Positions 41,176 to 49,376 of a stretch of 50,775 bases of DNA are shown one piece after another. This DNA is from CAZNKU01 sp045654805. Its GTDB lineage: Bacteria > Bacillota > Clostridia > Monoglobales > Firm-18. The DNA is taken from positions 1 through 50,775 of the forward strand of contig JAZOOD010000041.1 in NCBI GenBank assembly GCA_045654805.1. Direction: 5' to 3'. Under the pieces are notes generated by a model that had not been told where the DNA came from, did no database searches, and saw nothing but the letters and a program-made list of their open reading frames with translations. The translations under genes were made by a program, and so were the position numbers. The stretch's first letter is position 1. Every line of letters begins with the position of its first letter.

Positions 41176-42301
41176 TTTCTTCATCCTTCAAAAGGATTTC
41201 TACTATTTTTATTAATTGTTCCTTTTCACTCTTTTCAGATATTAGTTCTCTCAATATTTTAACTATTTTTCTTTTATGTGTTGTATCTTTTATTTTAACT
41301 ATTTCCCTGAAAATTTCTGATAAAGTTATATTAAGAGGATTTATATAGTCTTTGTTAAAATAGAATGGTTGTATTTCGTAAATCATTGTTTCTAATTCTA
41401 CAAAATTTTGATTATAATATCCTAATCCGTTTTCTTTGTCAGACATCAATAACAGATACTCAGGAGTACATTCCAAAACAGTTGCTATAGTAAGCACTGC
41501 ATCATAATTTTTCCACAATTTTATTTGCCCGGTTTCATATTTTGAATAGTATTGTCTTGATATGTTAAGAATGGTTGCCATGTCTTCTTGTTTTATGTCT
41601 TTAGAATCTCTTAGTAGTCTAAGACGTTCTGACATTAATGTTTTTAGTTTGTTGTGATATGAGGTCTGTATAGAGATTTTGCTTAGATAATTTGCTACTA
41701 CATGACCTCTGATTTTATCATTAAAGCAACTTATAACTACATCATCTGACCAACGGTTAAAAGATAATCCGGCGATATATTGCCATGTACTGTTTAATAT
41801 TTCTGAGACTTCTTTTATAAAAACAAGGTTCTTTGTTCCATTGTTAAGCATTGATAATTTTATAGTGTTAAAGTTTTTAAATGTTTTATCTATATTTAGA
41901 TTGTCAATGTTTGTTATGTTATTTATTCTGTCTCTAACGGTTTCTTTAGTTATGCAGATGCGCTCATATTCATCTTGTGTTAAATCATTACTTTTGTTGT
42001 CATAGACGTATTGCGAGTAACCGGAAATGAATTCATAGGAACAACCTAAAATTTTAGCGGTATCGTCAAGAAGTTTTGTTAATATTTTTTGCTTTGAAAA
42101 ATTTTGAGGTTCATTTTCGAATACTTTGTATTCATCAAAAGTCAATCCTAATCTGTTAGACATTTCTTCCTCGGATAAACCACGCATAATTCTTACGAAC
42201 CTGATACTCTTGAATGGGTCTTTTATTGGTTTGTTTAATTTGTTATGCAACATATTTGCAACCAATGAATTTAAATCCTTTGGAGTTGTTAGCAATCCCA
42301 T
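41171..42301 (-). CDS. Multi-HTH (XRE-type) regulator of the element
   Basis: A 376-aa protein with a clear XRE helix-turn-helix at about residues 226-280 (RLRLLRDSKDIKQEDMATIL, YYSKYETGQIKL) and an N-terminal degenerate copy at about 33-95 (IRFVRIMRGLSEEEMSNRLGL, YKVFENEP). A central segment ending STWQYIAGL mirrors the end of each copy (CSYEFISGY, CTPEYLLLM), suggesting three repeats. The ATG at 42301 is eight bases after GGTGG. It diverges from the Xis-integrase genes and probably controls them. I know no named homologue. Confidence 0.72.
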   Translation of the reverse strand: MGLLTTPKDLNSLVANMLHNKLNKPIKDPFKSIRFVRIMRGLSEEEMSNRLGLTFDEYKVFENEPQNFSKQKILTKLLDDTAKILGCSYEFISGYSQYVYDNKSNDLTQDEYERICITKETVRDRINNITNIDNLNIDKTFKNFNTIKLSMLNNGTKNLVFIKEVSEILNSTWQYIAGLSFNRWSDDVVISCFNDKIRGHVVANYLSKISIQTSYHNKLKTLMSERLRLLRDSKDIKQEDMATILNISRQYYSKYETGQIKLWKNYDAVLTIATVLECTPEYLLLMSDKENGLGYYNQNFVELETMIYEIQPFYFNKDYINPLNITLSEIFREIVKIKDTTHKRKIVKILRELISEKSEKEQLIKIVEILLKDEEK

Positions 42302-42375
42302 ATAAATCACCACCTTATGATGATTTTATCATTTTCGCAACTAAAATGCAACAGAATTTTAGTGTTAAAAAAGCA

Positions 42376-42403
42376 TTGAGAATACAGAATTAGTGTTTAT
42401 AAT
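42376..42403 (+). promoter_or_regulatory. Promoter of the xis-int transcript
   Basis: TTGAGA (42376-42381), 16 bp, TATAAT (42398-42403). Facing it, the leftward regulator gene has TTGCAT and TAAAAT spaced 17 bp on the minus strand (about 42320-42355). Short TTTTAGT/ATTAGTGTT repeats between them may be operators. Confidence 0.65.
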
Positions 42404-42455
42404 ATACGGTACAATGTCGACTTTGTTATTAATATTATGAAAGGAGTGAGGTTTT

Positions 42456-42629
42456 ATGCCTACTGTTTTAACTATAGCGGAAGTGTGTGATATTTTGAAA
42501 GTATCTCGCACAACTGTATATAGAATCATTAAGGAAAAAGAGTTGAAGGCAATAAAGATTCGTAAGACCGTCAGAGTCAAAGCTTGTGACCTTGAGGAAT
42601 ATCTCTCATCTTATGAGGAGGTAGTATAA
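42456..42629 (+). CDS. Excisionase-like MerR-type HTH protein
   Basis: A 57-aa protein starting MPTVLTIAEVCDILKVSRTT and containing VYRIIKEKELKAIKI, the winged-helix pattern of the excisionase (HTH_17) family that bends DNA at att sites and sets the direction of recombination. AAGGAGTGAG precedes the ATG. The stop codon is one base before the integrase start, so the pair is co-translated. Shorter than 60 codons and easily missed. Confidence 0.85.
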   Translation: MPTVLTIAEVCDILKVSRTTVYRIIKEKELKAIKIRKTVRVKACDLEEYLSSYEEVV

Positions 42630-42630
42630 A

Positions 42631-43836
42631 TTGACAAAAAGCAGAAATCTTAATAATCAGGGTAGCCGAAAGGTTATGCCTGATGGTCGCATCAGTTATA
42701 AAACAATGGTTGGTAAAAATGATGCTGGTAAACCACGGTTTCTGCAAGTGTATCAGAGAAAAGGTGAAACGCCCTCCCAACTTAAGGCAAGGTTTGATAG
42801 TGAACTTGAACGTTATATGTCGGCTAAGCCTTTGTTGGGAGAAAATTCAAGTATGTATGATGTTGTAAAAAATGGTTCTAATACTTTAGTCAAAGATTTT
42901 TTTAAACACTATCTTACAGACTTCAAAAAGCCTACGGTTAAACCTTCTACATACGCATATTACAAGAATATTATGCTTTCAAATATTGTTCCGTATATTG
43001 GTGAGTACAAGCTTAGGGAATTACGTCCTATGATTTTGCAAAGCTATATAAAGGAACTTTGTGAGAAAGGCTTATCCTACCGTACGGTTAAAGGAGCATT
43101 ACAACTTTTAAAATCAGGTTTAGCAGAAGCTGTTTATAATGAATTATTGGACAAAAATCCTGCTGATAATATTAAAATCCCCAAAAAGGCTACAAAGAAA
43201 AGTATAAATGTTTTTTCAAAAGAACAACAAAAAATCTTTATGAGAGCCATAAAGGGTCATATATATGAAACTTTTTACACAATGGCAATTACCACGGGTA
43301 TGCGTTGTGGTGAAATGCTTGGTTTGACTTGGGAAAACATAGACCTTGATAAAAAAGTTATTAATGTATGCCAAAATCTTACCATTGTTTATGATAAAGA
43401 GGATGGAAACAGTGTTCATATAGGAACTCCAAAATCATCTGCAGGAGTAAGAAGCATTCCAATACCGGATGTGCTTAAAACGGTACTTGAAATACATAAG
43501 AGAGAGCATATGTTGATGTTTGGTGAGGTTGAAGGGTTCGTTTTCAAAACTTTTAAAAATGAACCATATCGCTCAAAAAGTCATTTTAGCAAAGTACTTA
43601 AGAAAATATGTGTTGAACATGGATTGCCGGTAATAAATCTGCATGCACTTAGACATACTTTTGCAACCAGAGGTTTGGAAGCAGGAGTTATGCCAAGAAC
43701 GATGCAACGTCTATTAGGGCATGAGGACTATATGCTTTTTAATACCACCTACAGCCATGTTCTTGACGATGTGTATAAACAAGAATCTGAAAAGCTTGTA
43801 GAAGCTATAAATCAAATAAACGACCCCGTGGGATAA
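42631..43836 (+). CDS. int: Tyrosine-family site-specific integrase
   Basis: A 401-aa Tn916-type integrase. It begins with an AP2-like arm-binding domain, then a SAM-like core-binding domain (about 85-170) and the catalytic domain with Arg in TTGMRCGEMLGL (near 225), HALRHTFATR (His/Arg near 342) and LGHEDYMLFNTTYSHV (His and the nucleophile Tyr near 375). Start is TTG at 42631, ten bases after GGAGG; no ATG fits. It should integrate the element into the 3' end of tRNA-Lys. Confidence 0.93.
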   Translation: MTKSRNLNNQGSRKVMPDGRISYKTMVGKNDAGKPRFLQVYQRKGETPSQLKARFDSELERYMSAKPLLGENSSMYDVVKNGSNTLVKDFFKHYLTDFKKPTVKPSTYAYYKNIMLSNIVPYIGEYKLRELRPMILQSYIKELCEKGLSYRTVKGALQLLKSGLAEAVYNELLDKNPADNIKIPKKATKKSINVFSKEQQKIFMRAIKGHIYETFYTMAITTGMRCGEMLGLTWENIDLDKKVINVCQNLTIVYDKEDGNSVHIGTPKSSAGVRSIPIPDVLKTVLEIHKREHMLMFGEVEGFVFKTFKNEPYRSKSHFSKVLKKICVEHGLPVINLHALRHTFATRGLEAGVMPRTMQRLLGHEDYMLFNTTYSHVLDDVYKQESEKLVEAINQINDPVG

Positions 43837-43847
43837 TCCACGGGGTC
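43822..43847 (+). other. GC-rich hairpin across the integrase stop codon
   Basis: GACCCCGTGG (43822-43831) and CCACGGGGTC (43838-43847) form a perfect 10-bp, mostly GC stem; the loop GATAAT holds the stop codon. No U-run follows, and the next gene starts 16 bp later, so it is more likely an RNA-stability or translation-tuning element than a terminator. Confidence 0.6.
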
Positions 43848-43863
43848 AGAAAGGATGATTGTT

Positions 43864-45570
43864 ATGAAAAATTACGGTTTTGATTTAGATGTTTTTATAA
43901 AGGAAGATAGTGAGTTGGAAGATAAATGGGTTTTACCACAAAACAGTGTAATATGTACTGATTTACCTTACGTTCCTGTTTGTCAACAAAACATTTGCAA
44001 TGAAACATATAAAGATTCTGGTAACTTCTTGTTAAAAGATGAGTTTAATAATTGTATGTTTGGCAGAAGAGATTTTAATAAAAAAATAAATGACAAGTAT
44101 TTTTGTATAGGTTTATTTGAAAGCATGAGAAAAGAAATTATTTATTTTTCCAAATATGAGTATGAAGTATATTTTTTAGTAAAGATAATTGATAAAAATC
44201 GCTGTGAAAAAATAGTACCTATTTCTGAAGAAGATTTAAACTCACATACTAAGGTGTTTAATATTTTTTCGGAATATGGTATTATTTTTTCTAAACATTT
44301 AGGACAAAGGGATTCGTTGGATTTATTATTGAACTATCTTTATTCCAAAATAGTCGGAGATGTTTCAATATACCATTATAAACCGGGTTGGTATAATGGT
44401 AATTTTGAATATTGTATAGATGCGCGGAAAGTTGATACACCATTCTTTAACAAACATTTAGTTGTAAATGATAATATATCACAAATTAAAGCTGCAAATA
44501 GTATTTTAAAACAAGTTCAATTAATATTATCTAAAAGCTTAAGTTTTATATTTTTCATTATTCAACATTATGCTATGGTAATTTCACTGATACCTGAAAA
44601 GCATCGTTTGAAAAAACCGATAGTCATATATGGTAAAACATATGACTTAGAATTGACGGCAAATCAATTGTTCAAAATGTATAATCGTAATGATTCTGAT
44701 ATTATACACTTAAGTAATAAGGATATTATCAAATACTTAGATGATTATAAAGATGAAATAGTATTAATAAGAGACTGCCCATGCACTGATTACAAAAAGA
44801 AGGTTGCACAAAATAAATATCAGGATATATTGGAATATATGAAAGGAAAATCCTGTGAATGTTTGTGTATGATTTTATCAGATTGTGGAGTTGTCAAAGG
44901 TGATGAGAATAATATTCATGTCATTGTTGATGGATTGAATATTACATACGAGAATGATACCGACATTTTCTCAACTCATGTTAAATATTTTACAGATTGG
45001 TTGATGGGCAAAATAATTAATCCAATATCATTGGTTCGTACCGATGATATCGAAACAGATAATATTATAAGCTTATTTTATACAGTTTTAATTGTTATTT
45101 CTAAATATTATAATGAATGTGCGAATATAGACTTGCTTGAAAGGTTTGGATTTGAAGATAATGAAGATATATTAAGTTATATAACTGATTTTGTTTTGGA
45201 ATCCACGAAGTATATAGGTGGTAGTTGGATATGTGAAAAATTCAAAAATACATATTTGGAATTTAGAAATTCCGGCAAATTAATATTTTATTCTAAAGAT
45301 AAAGGTTATGATGATATAAATAATGATAAAATATTAGTTATGGAAGATAAAAATGATATTTTAATACGAAATACGGATTTTGATAAATTCTTAAAATGCT
45401 ATCCCGAAAACGTGCGAAGAATCGATATATTGAAAGAGTTGCGTCAAGCAGGCGTTCTAACTGTTGATGATTCTACTCGGTTTACAAGGAATAAGTTTAT
45501 TAAGGGTAAAATTGTTGATATGATATCAGTTAATAAGCAATTTTTAGAACCAGATATAGGAGAGATTTGA
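43864..45570 (+). CDS. Large element protein of unknown function, paired with a HerA-like ATPase
   Basis: I do not recognise this 568-aa protein with confidence. It is Asp/Lys/Ile-rich and cytosolic, with one hydrophobic stretch near 225-245 (LSFIFFIIQHYAMVISLI). The order GWYNGNFEYCIDAR, then IVIYGKTYDLELTANQLFKMY, then EIVLIRDCP faintly recalls DUF927-like helicase/primase proteins of mobile elements, but no intact Walker A is present, so it would be a degenerate relative at best. ATG 43864 is nine bases after AAAGG. It sits 10 bp before the ATPase gene, whose start has its own GGAGG. Confidence 0.6.
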   Translation: MKNYGFDLDVFIKEDSELEDKWVLPQNSVICTDLPYVPVCQQNICNETYKDSGNFLLKDEFNNCMFGRRDFNKKINDKYFCIGLFESMRKEIIYFSKYEYEVYFLVKIIDKNRCEKIVPISEEDLNSHTKVFNIFSEYGIIFSKHLGQRDSLDLLLNYLYSKIVGDVSIYHYKPGWYNGNFEYCIDARKVDTPFFNKHLVVNDNISQIKAANSILKQVQLILSKSLSFIFFIIQHYAMVISLIPEKHRLKKPIVIYGKTYDLELTANQLFKMYNRNDSDIIHLSNKDIIKYLDDYKDEIVLIRDCPCTDYKKKVAQNKYQDILEYMKGKSCECLCMILSDCGVVKGDENNIHVIVDGLNITYENDTDIFSTHVKYFTDWLMGKIINPISLVRTDDIETDNIISLFYTVLIVISKYYNECANIDLLERFGFEDNEDILSYITDFVLESTKYIGGSWICEKFKNTYLEFRNSGKLIFYSKDKGYDDINNDKILVMEDKNDILIRNTDFDKFLKCYPENVRRIDILKELRQAGVLTVDDSTRFTRNKFIKGKIVDMISVNKQFLEPDIGEI

Positions 45571-45580
45571 GGAGGTTAAT

Positions 45581-46606
45581 GTGTTAATAGGTGAATCAAA
45601 TTCAGGATATAAGGTATCCTGGAATATTTTAAAAAGACATAATTATAATAATTTTGTATTGCTTACCGGTAAATCCGGCTCAGGGAAAACTACCCAAGCT
45701 AGACATCTTGTTGGTGGTGCAGCTGATGATGGTATTGCATCTTTGATAATTGATAATTCGGGAAGTTATTATAGGTCAGATATTGAAAAAATATATACAA
45801 GTATAAACTACATAAATATTGAAATTGACGGTTTGGGTATCAAACCATTCAAACCCAGAGTCAAATATGTAGAGGGTATAACATATAGTGAAAGTTCTGA
45901 GGATACTGCATACAGAATTACAGATATATTGTGTACAGGATTTAAAATACGTGGTGCAAATCAGAGGAGTGGGTTACGTGAAGCAATATTCTCTGCGTTG
46001 CAGATAAATGGTGAAAACACATCATTTAAAGATGTGTACAATATTATTGAGGACCAGGACCTGGCGAGCCGTGTTTTCAGTCTTACAAGAGATAATATGT
46101 CCAAAGGACATATTGATTGGTATCAGTTGTTGAAACCAGGTACGGTTACTGTTATCCAACTTTCAGATACCGATGAATATAATAAGATTATATGTACGGA
46201 ACTTTTACTTGCTGATTTATGGAATACTACACAGCAAAAGGCACTTGGTGAATATTTACTTTGTTTAGATGAAGTTCAAAATCTCTCGTTTAAACATGAT
46301 GCAACTATAACTCGTTTTTTGAGAGAGTCAAGGAAATACTCTGTTTCAATGCTTCTTTCAACGCAATTTATCAGCAAAAACAATTCTGATATGAGAGAAC
46401 TTTTGGAACAGACTGGACTTAGAATGTATTTTAAACCATCTGATAGCGATATTATAGCAGTTGCTAAATCTATAGATAATAGTAATTATCGTGAATGGTT
46501 ACATGTTTTACAGAATCTGAAAATCGGAGAATTTGTCTTCGTAGGTAATGGCATCGTTGGTGGTGAACCACGTGACTTGAAGGTAAAACTTACACGGAAA
46601 ATTTAA
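45581..46606 (+). CDS. HerA/VirD4-like P-loop ATPase
   Basis: A 341-aa RecA-fold ATPase with Walker A GKSGSGKTT at residues 30-38, Walker B LLCLDEVQNL near 230, and the arginine-rich block TRFLRESRKYSVSMLLSTQF near 245, which together match the HerA/TraG (DUF87-type) translocases. It lacks membrane helices, unlike a full coupling protein. It begins at GTG 45581, five bases after GGAGG. It could move DNA during mobilisation or act with the unknown protein upstream; which one is not readable. Confidence 0.82.
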   Translation: MLIGESNSGYKVSWNILKRHNYNNFVLLTGKSGSGKTTQARHLVGGAADDGIASLIIDNSGSYYRSDIEKIYTSINYINIEIDGLGIKPFKPRVKYVEGITYSESSEDTAYRITDILCTGFKIRGANQRSGLREAIFSALQINGENTSFKDVYNIIEDQDLASRVFSLTRDNMSKGHIDWYQLLKPGTVTVIQLSDTDEYNKIICTELLLADLWNTTQQKALGEYLLCLDEVQNLSFKHDATITRFLRESRKYSVSMLLSTQFISKNNSDMRELLEQTGLRMYFKPSDSDIIAVAKSIDNSNYREWLHVLQNLKIGEFVFVGNGIVGGEPRDLKVKLTRKI

Positions 46607-46622
46607 TTACCATTTCTTAAAT

Positions 46623-46662
46623 AATCCCCCATAAATTTTAGCAATTTATGGGGGATTTTATG
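46623..46662 (+). terminator. Terminator after the ATPase gene
   Basis: AATCCCCCATAAAT (46623-46636) pairs with ATTTATGGGGGATT (46644-46657) followed by Ts. It separates the integrase-ATPase transcript from the oppositely oriented cassette. Confidence 0.88.
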
Positions 46663-46700
46663 GCTTTTATGACATGATATTTTGGAAAATTGGTAATTTT

Positions 46701-47456
46701 TTATGTATCATCAGTTATTTTATCTGTTATCATTGATGCAAAATCTGTAAAATTATCAGTAATTAGATAATATTCTGGATATATATTTACGGGTGTTCCT
46801 GAATATGTTTCCAAATAATCTTCTTTGTGTCTTTCCACATATATACTGTCGGTTTTCAAAACTTCTTCTACAAATCCCGTTGAGCATAGGGTTTTATATA
46901 TATTTAAGGTGTCGATTGCTAGTGTGTTGAATTTTTGCTCAAACTCTTTTGAAAAATGCCAAAAATATTGATGTTTATCTTTATAGTCTAAAAAGTGTTT
47001 GCTTTGATAATTGTATAAAAATAATAAGTAGTCAATTTCTCTATATGATAAATCTGATAAGACATGTAAATATTCTTCAAACTCATCATTGTTTGTCTTT
47101 TCTTCTTTAAAATAACTATTTTTTAATAGATTTGCAAAGTATTTTACTTTGTCATTGGTTGCTAGGCGGTTTACGGCTTCTAATGTTTTTGCAAAATTTA
47201 TTATAAATTCTACATCATTTACCATCTCAGCAGTAATGACAGTATCTGTTTTTAAGATTATACTCAATAGTTCTGAACGTTTTTGTTGTTGGAACTTTGT
47301 GAGTATTGCATCAATTGAATTATCAATTAACTCGCCTATAATAGGCACTGAATTTAAGATAGATAAAATGGTAGCTTTAACAACTGGATTATCTTTTATA
47401 TTTTGTATTTCATCATAGTTGCTTAATGTTAATTTTGTGTTTTCAAATTCGCTCAT
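46701..47456 (-). CDS. Unknown protein with an amphipathic membrane-active-like segment (cassette gene B)
   Basis: A 251-aa protein I do not recognise. Residues about 26-50 (VKATILSILNSVPIIGELID) form a Pro/Gly-containing hydrophobic segment like those of membrane-perturbing effectors; then FQQQKRSELLSIIL and a helical soluble part with many acidic and aromatic residues. No enzyme motif is seen. Its start overlaps the upstream gene stop (ATGA), so the two are co-translated. It sits among mobilisation and defence genes; an effector role is a guess. Confidence 0.65.
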   Translation of the reverse strand: MSEFENTKLTLSNYDEIQNIKDNPVVKATILSILNSVPIIGELIDNSIDAILTKFQQQKRSELLSIILKTDTVITAEMVNDVEFIINFAKTLEAVNRLATNDKVKYFANLLKNSYFKEEKTNNDEFEEYLHVLSDLSYREIDYLLFLYNYQSKHFLDYKDKHQYFWHFSKEFEQKFNTLAIDTLNIYKTLCSTGFVEEVLKTDSIYVERHKEDYLETYSGTPVNIYPEYYLITDNFTDFASMITDKITDDT

Positions 47457-48103
47457 ATGTACCTCTTTTTACTAAGTGTCTCTTTTTCTAACTTTTCAAT
47501 AATTTTACATGATTTTACATCATTAATTATAGCTTCTGTTTCGGAAATAAACATATCATATTCACCATTGGTCCAATATGGATGGCTTAAATATAAATTA
47601 ACATACGAATCAATTAATTTTACAAGATGTTGCTCTATATCATTGCTATACAATAAATGAAATTCTCTTTTTATAATTTCAATATTTTGTGAAAATACAA
47701 TGTATGGGTTCATGAGTTCTTCGGCTTTTTTCATCCATTTTTCTTTTAATAATTTTTTTTGTTCCATATTGGATTCCTGTTCTTCTTTGAATCTAATACT
47801 TTGTATTTGTCCACATATTTTGAATTCTTCAGAATTTCGATCGAATAATAATATATATGCAAATTGGCATCGATGTAGATATGAAACGTTTTTTGCGATT
47901 TTTATGAATTGACTGCATACTTCGTATGCTTTGTGGAATTCGCTATATATTTTCAATCTTCTCTCGAATAGCATAACTTGTGTTTGTTTTTTTGATATAG
48001 AAGTTGAAATAATTACAGCAATTATTGAAAAAAGAATAGATAAAGTAGACAATATTGCGCTAATGAAACCTTCATTTGTATTAAAAAATTTAATTATATT
48101 CAT
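47453..48103 (-). CDS. Single-pass membrane protein with coiled coil (cassette gene A)
   Basis: A 216-aa protein of unknown function. One hydrophobic helix lies at about 13-34 (ISAILSTLSILFSIIAVIIS), followed by a long charged helical region (KKQTQVMLFERRLKIYSEFHKAY and on) that should be cytosolic. This plan (N-terminal anchor then FERRLKIY) is common in hypothetical proteins of accessory islands. AAGGAG precedes the ATG; TATAAT lies upstream (complement of 48131-48136). It is translationally coupled to gene B. Confidence 0.65.
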   Translation of the reverse strand: MNIIKFFNTNEGFISAILSTLSILFSIIAVIISTSISKKQTQVMLFERRLKIYSEFHKAYEVCSQFIKIAKNVSYLHRCQFAYILLFDRNSEEFKICGQIQSIRFKEEQESNMEQKKLLKEKWMKKAEELMNPYIVFSQNIEIIKREFHLLYSNDIEQHLVKLIDSYVNLYLSHPYWTNGEYDMFISETEAIINDVKSCKIIEKLEKETLSKKRYI

Positions 48104-48208
48104 GATGCTACTCCTTAAACCATTTTTTTAATTATAACATAAAATTTATAAAAAATAAATGATATTGTATATAACATACAGTAATTATTAATTAAGGAGT
48201 GAAAACTT

Positions 48209-48391
48209 ATGCAGACAGAATACATAGACCTTATAACAATTGATGAACTTTGTGAACTGCTGATGATAGGAAAAACCACAGCTTACAATCTCTTGAGAAG
48301 CGGGGAACTGAAAGCATTTAAGATAGGAAGAGTGTGGAAAATTTCAAAAGTATCAGTCGAAAGTTATATAAGAGAACATAGTAACCTTTAG
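48209..48391 (+). CDS. Second excisionase-like HTH protein
   Basis: A 60-aa HTH_17-type protein: TIDELCELLMIGKTTAYNLL is the recognition helix region and LKAFKIGRVWKISKVSVESYI the wing. AAGGAGTG precedes the ATG. It resembles the 57-aa protein next to the integrase in plan but not closely in sequence. Position beside the mobilisation genes suggests it regulates them or acts as an excision factor. Its stop lies in the loop of a terminator. Confidence 0.82.
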   Translation: MQTEYIDLITIDELCELLMIGKTTAYNLLRSGELKAFKIGRVWKISKVSVESYIREHSNL

Positions 48392-48408
48392 TGGTTACTA
48401 TGTTTTTA
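48375..48408. terminator. Bidirectional terminator between the HTH gene and the relaxase
   Basis: AACATAGTAACC (48375-48386) pairs with GGTTACTATGTT (48393-48404), flanked by Ts; the loop contains the HTH gene's stop codon. Confidence 0.85.
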
Positions 48409-48918
48409 TTTGAAATACATACTTAGGGTATTGCCAATATTCATATTCCAAATCAATGCTTCAATATGCCTTTTTAAATCAAATACATTATTAAGTTCCA
48501 ATCTGTCTTTATAACCGGATATGACATTTGTTGTGTTCAATACAAAGTGAATATGTATGTTGCTGTTATCATATTCGTCGTCCATAATTTCGTCGTTTAT
48601 CTCATGACATGCAAATAAAGCTTGTCTGCCCTGAAAGAATTCACATATTGCATAACCTAAATTTATTATTTTGTATGGTGATAAGTTTTTTAATTCTTTT
48701 TTATCAAAAGCTAAAATAAAATGTTCCATTTGTTTACCGGTATTATGACAAAATACTTTTTTTATTGTCTGTATGGTATTTATAGGACTAATTAAAGATA
48801 CACCTTGTCCACCAAATAATTTGCTTGGCATTTTAACAGGGTCAAGAATATAATTGACAAGATATTCTGTGCTTTTAGGGATATTATATGGATTTTGTTT
48901 TATTATAAGTACAGCCAT
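48406..48918 (-). CDS. Short relaxase (MobA/VirD2-type mobilisation nuclease)
   Basis: A 170-aa protein covering only the catalytic core of the Relaxase family (PF03432-like). EYLVNYILDPVK near residue 18 supplies the candidate nucleophilic tyrosine, MEHFILAFDKKEL near 64 is motif II-like, and NIHIHFVLNTTN near 120 with the upstream CHEI gives the three-histidine metal site. Known relaxases are usually 300-600 aa with a helicase or primase tail, absent here. The stop falls at a terminator, so it is not truncated by the window; it may be a minimal relaxase. It overlaps mobC by 16 bp. Confidence 0.78.
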   Translation of the reverse strand: MAVLIIKQNPYNIPKSTEYLVNYILDPVKMPSKLFGGQGVSLISPINTIQTIKKVFCHNTGKQMEHFILAFDKKELKNLSPYKIINLGYAICEFFQGRQALFACHEINDEIMDDEYDNSNIHIHFVLNTTNVISGYKDRLELNNVFDLKRHIEALIWNMNIGNTLSMYFK

Positions 48919-49172
48919 AATTTATTCATCTCCTCTGCAAGATTTTCAAGATATGATATATTGTCTTCATATTGTATAGATTGATTTACTAATGTCTGCA
49001 TATTAAAAAGTATTGCAGATATGGGTTTTGAATTTGTATTGAAGTTTGGTTCTTCTAATAACATTTTTCTCACATAATCAGATTTCTTCATATTTGCTTT
49101 TTGTGAATTTTGCTCTATTATATTGAGTTCAGTTAATGATAATCTTATTTCTAATTTTTTATCTCTTGTCAT
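48903..49172 (-). CDS. mobC: MobC-like relaxosome accessory protein
   Basis: An 89-aa protein with a ribbon-helix-helix start (KLEIRLSLTELNIIEQNSQKA, then MKKSDYVRKMLLEEP), which is the MobC pattern: it binds at oriT and helps the relaxase open the strands. AAAGGAG precedes the ATG. It overlaps the relaxase gene by 16 bp, the usual mobC-relaxase order, and an oriT-like region lies just upstream. Confidence 0.82.
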   Translation of the reverse strand: MTRDKKLEIRLSLTELNIIEQNSQKANMKKSDYVRKMLLEEPNFNTNSKPISAILFNMQTLVNQSIQYEDNISYLENLAEEMNKLWLYL

Positions 49173-49204
49173 AGTATATTTCTCCTTTTTGTCATATTAT
49201 TTTT

Positions 49205-49272
49205 TAGTACATTATGCTTTACAGCATAATGCAAGAGTATGTTTTGTCGTACATATTCTTATGAATATGTTA
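49205..49272. other. Putative origin of transfer (oriT)
   Basis: Just upstream of mobC are two perfect inverted repeats: CATTATGCT / AGCATAATG (49210-49218 with 49223-49231, loop TTAC) and ACATATTC / GAATATGT (49251-49258 with 49263-49270, loop TTAT). Paired dyads ahead of mobC-relaxase genes are typical of oriT. The nick site cannot be identified from sequence alone. Confidence 0.5.
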
Positions 49273-49319
49273 TATATTATTTTTTAGAGTTGTTTGTTAT
49301 TAATTACTGATTATAGAAA

Positions 49320-49348
49320 AAAGTACCTATAATTTCTATAGGTACTTT
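49320..49348 (-). terminator. Terminator of the Kiwa genes
   Basis: AAAGTACCTATA (49320-49331) pairs with TATAGGTACTTT (49337-49348); on the minus strand a T-run follows, ending the kwaA-kwaB transcript. Confidence 0.85.
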
Positions 49349-49376
49349 ATAAGTGTTATTATATTTATGTATGTCA

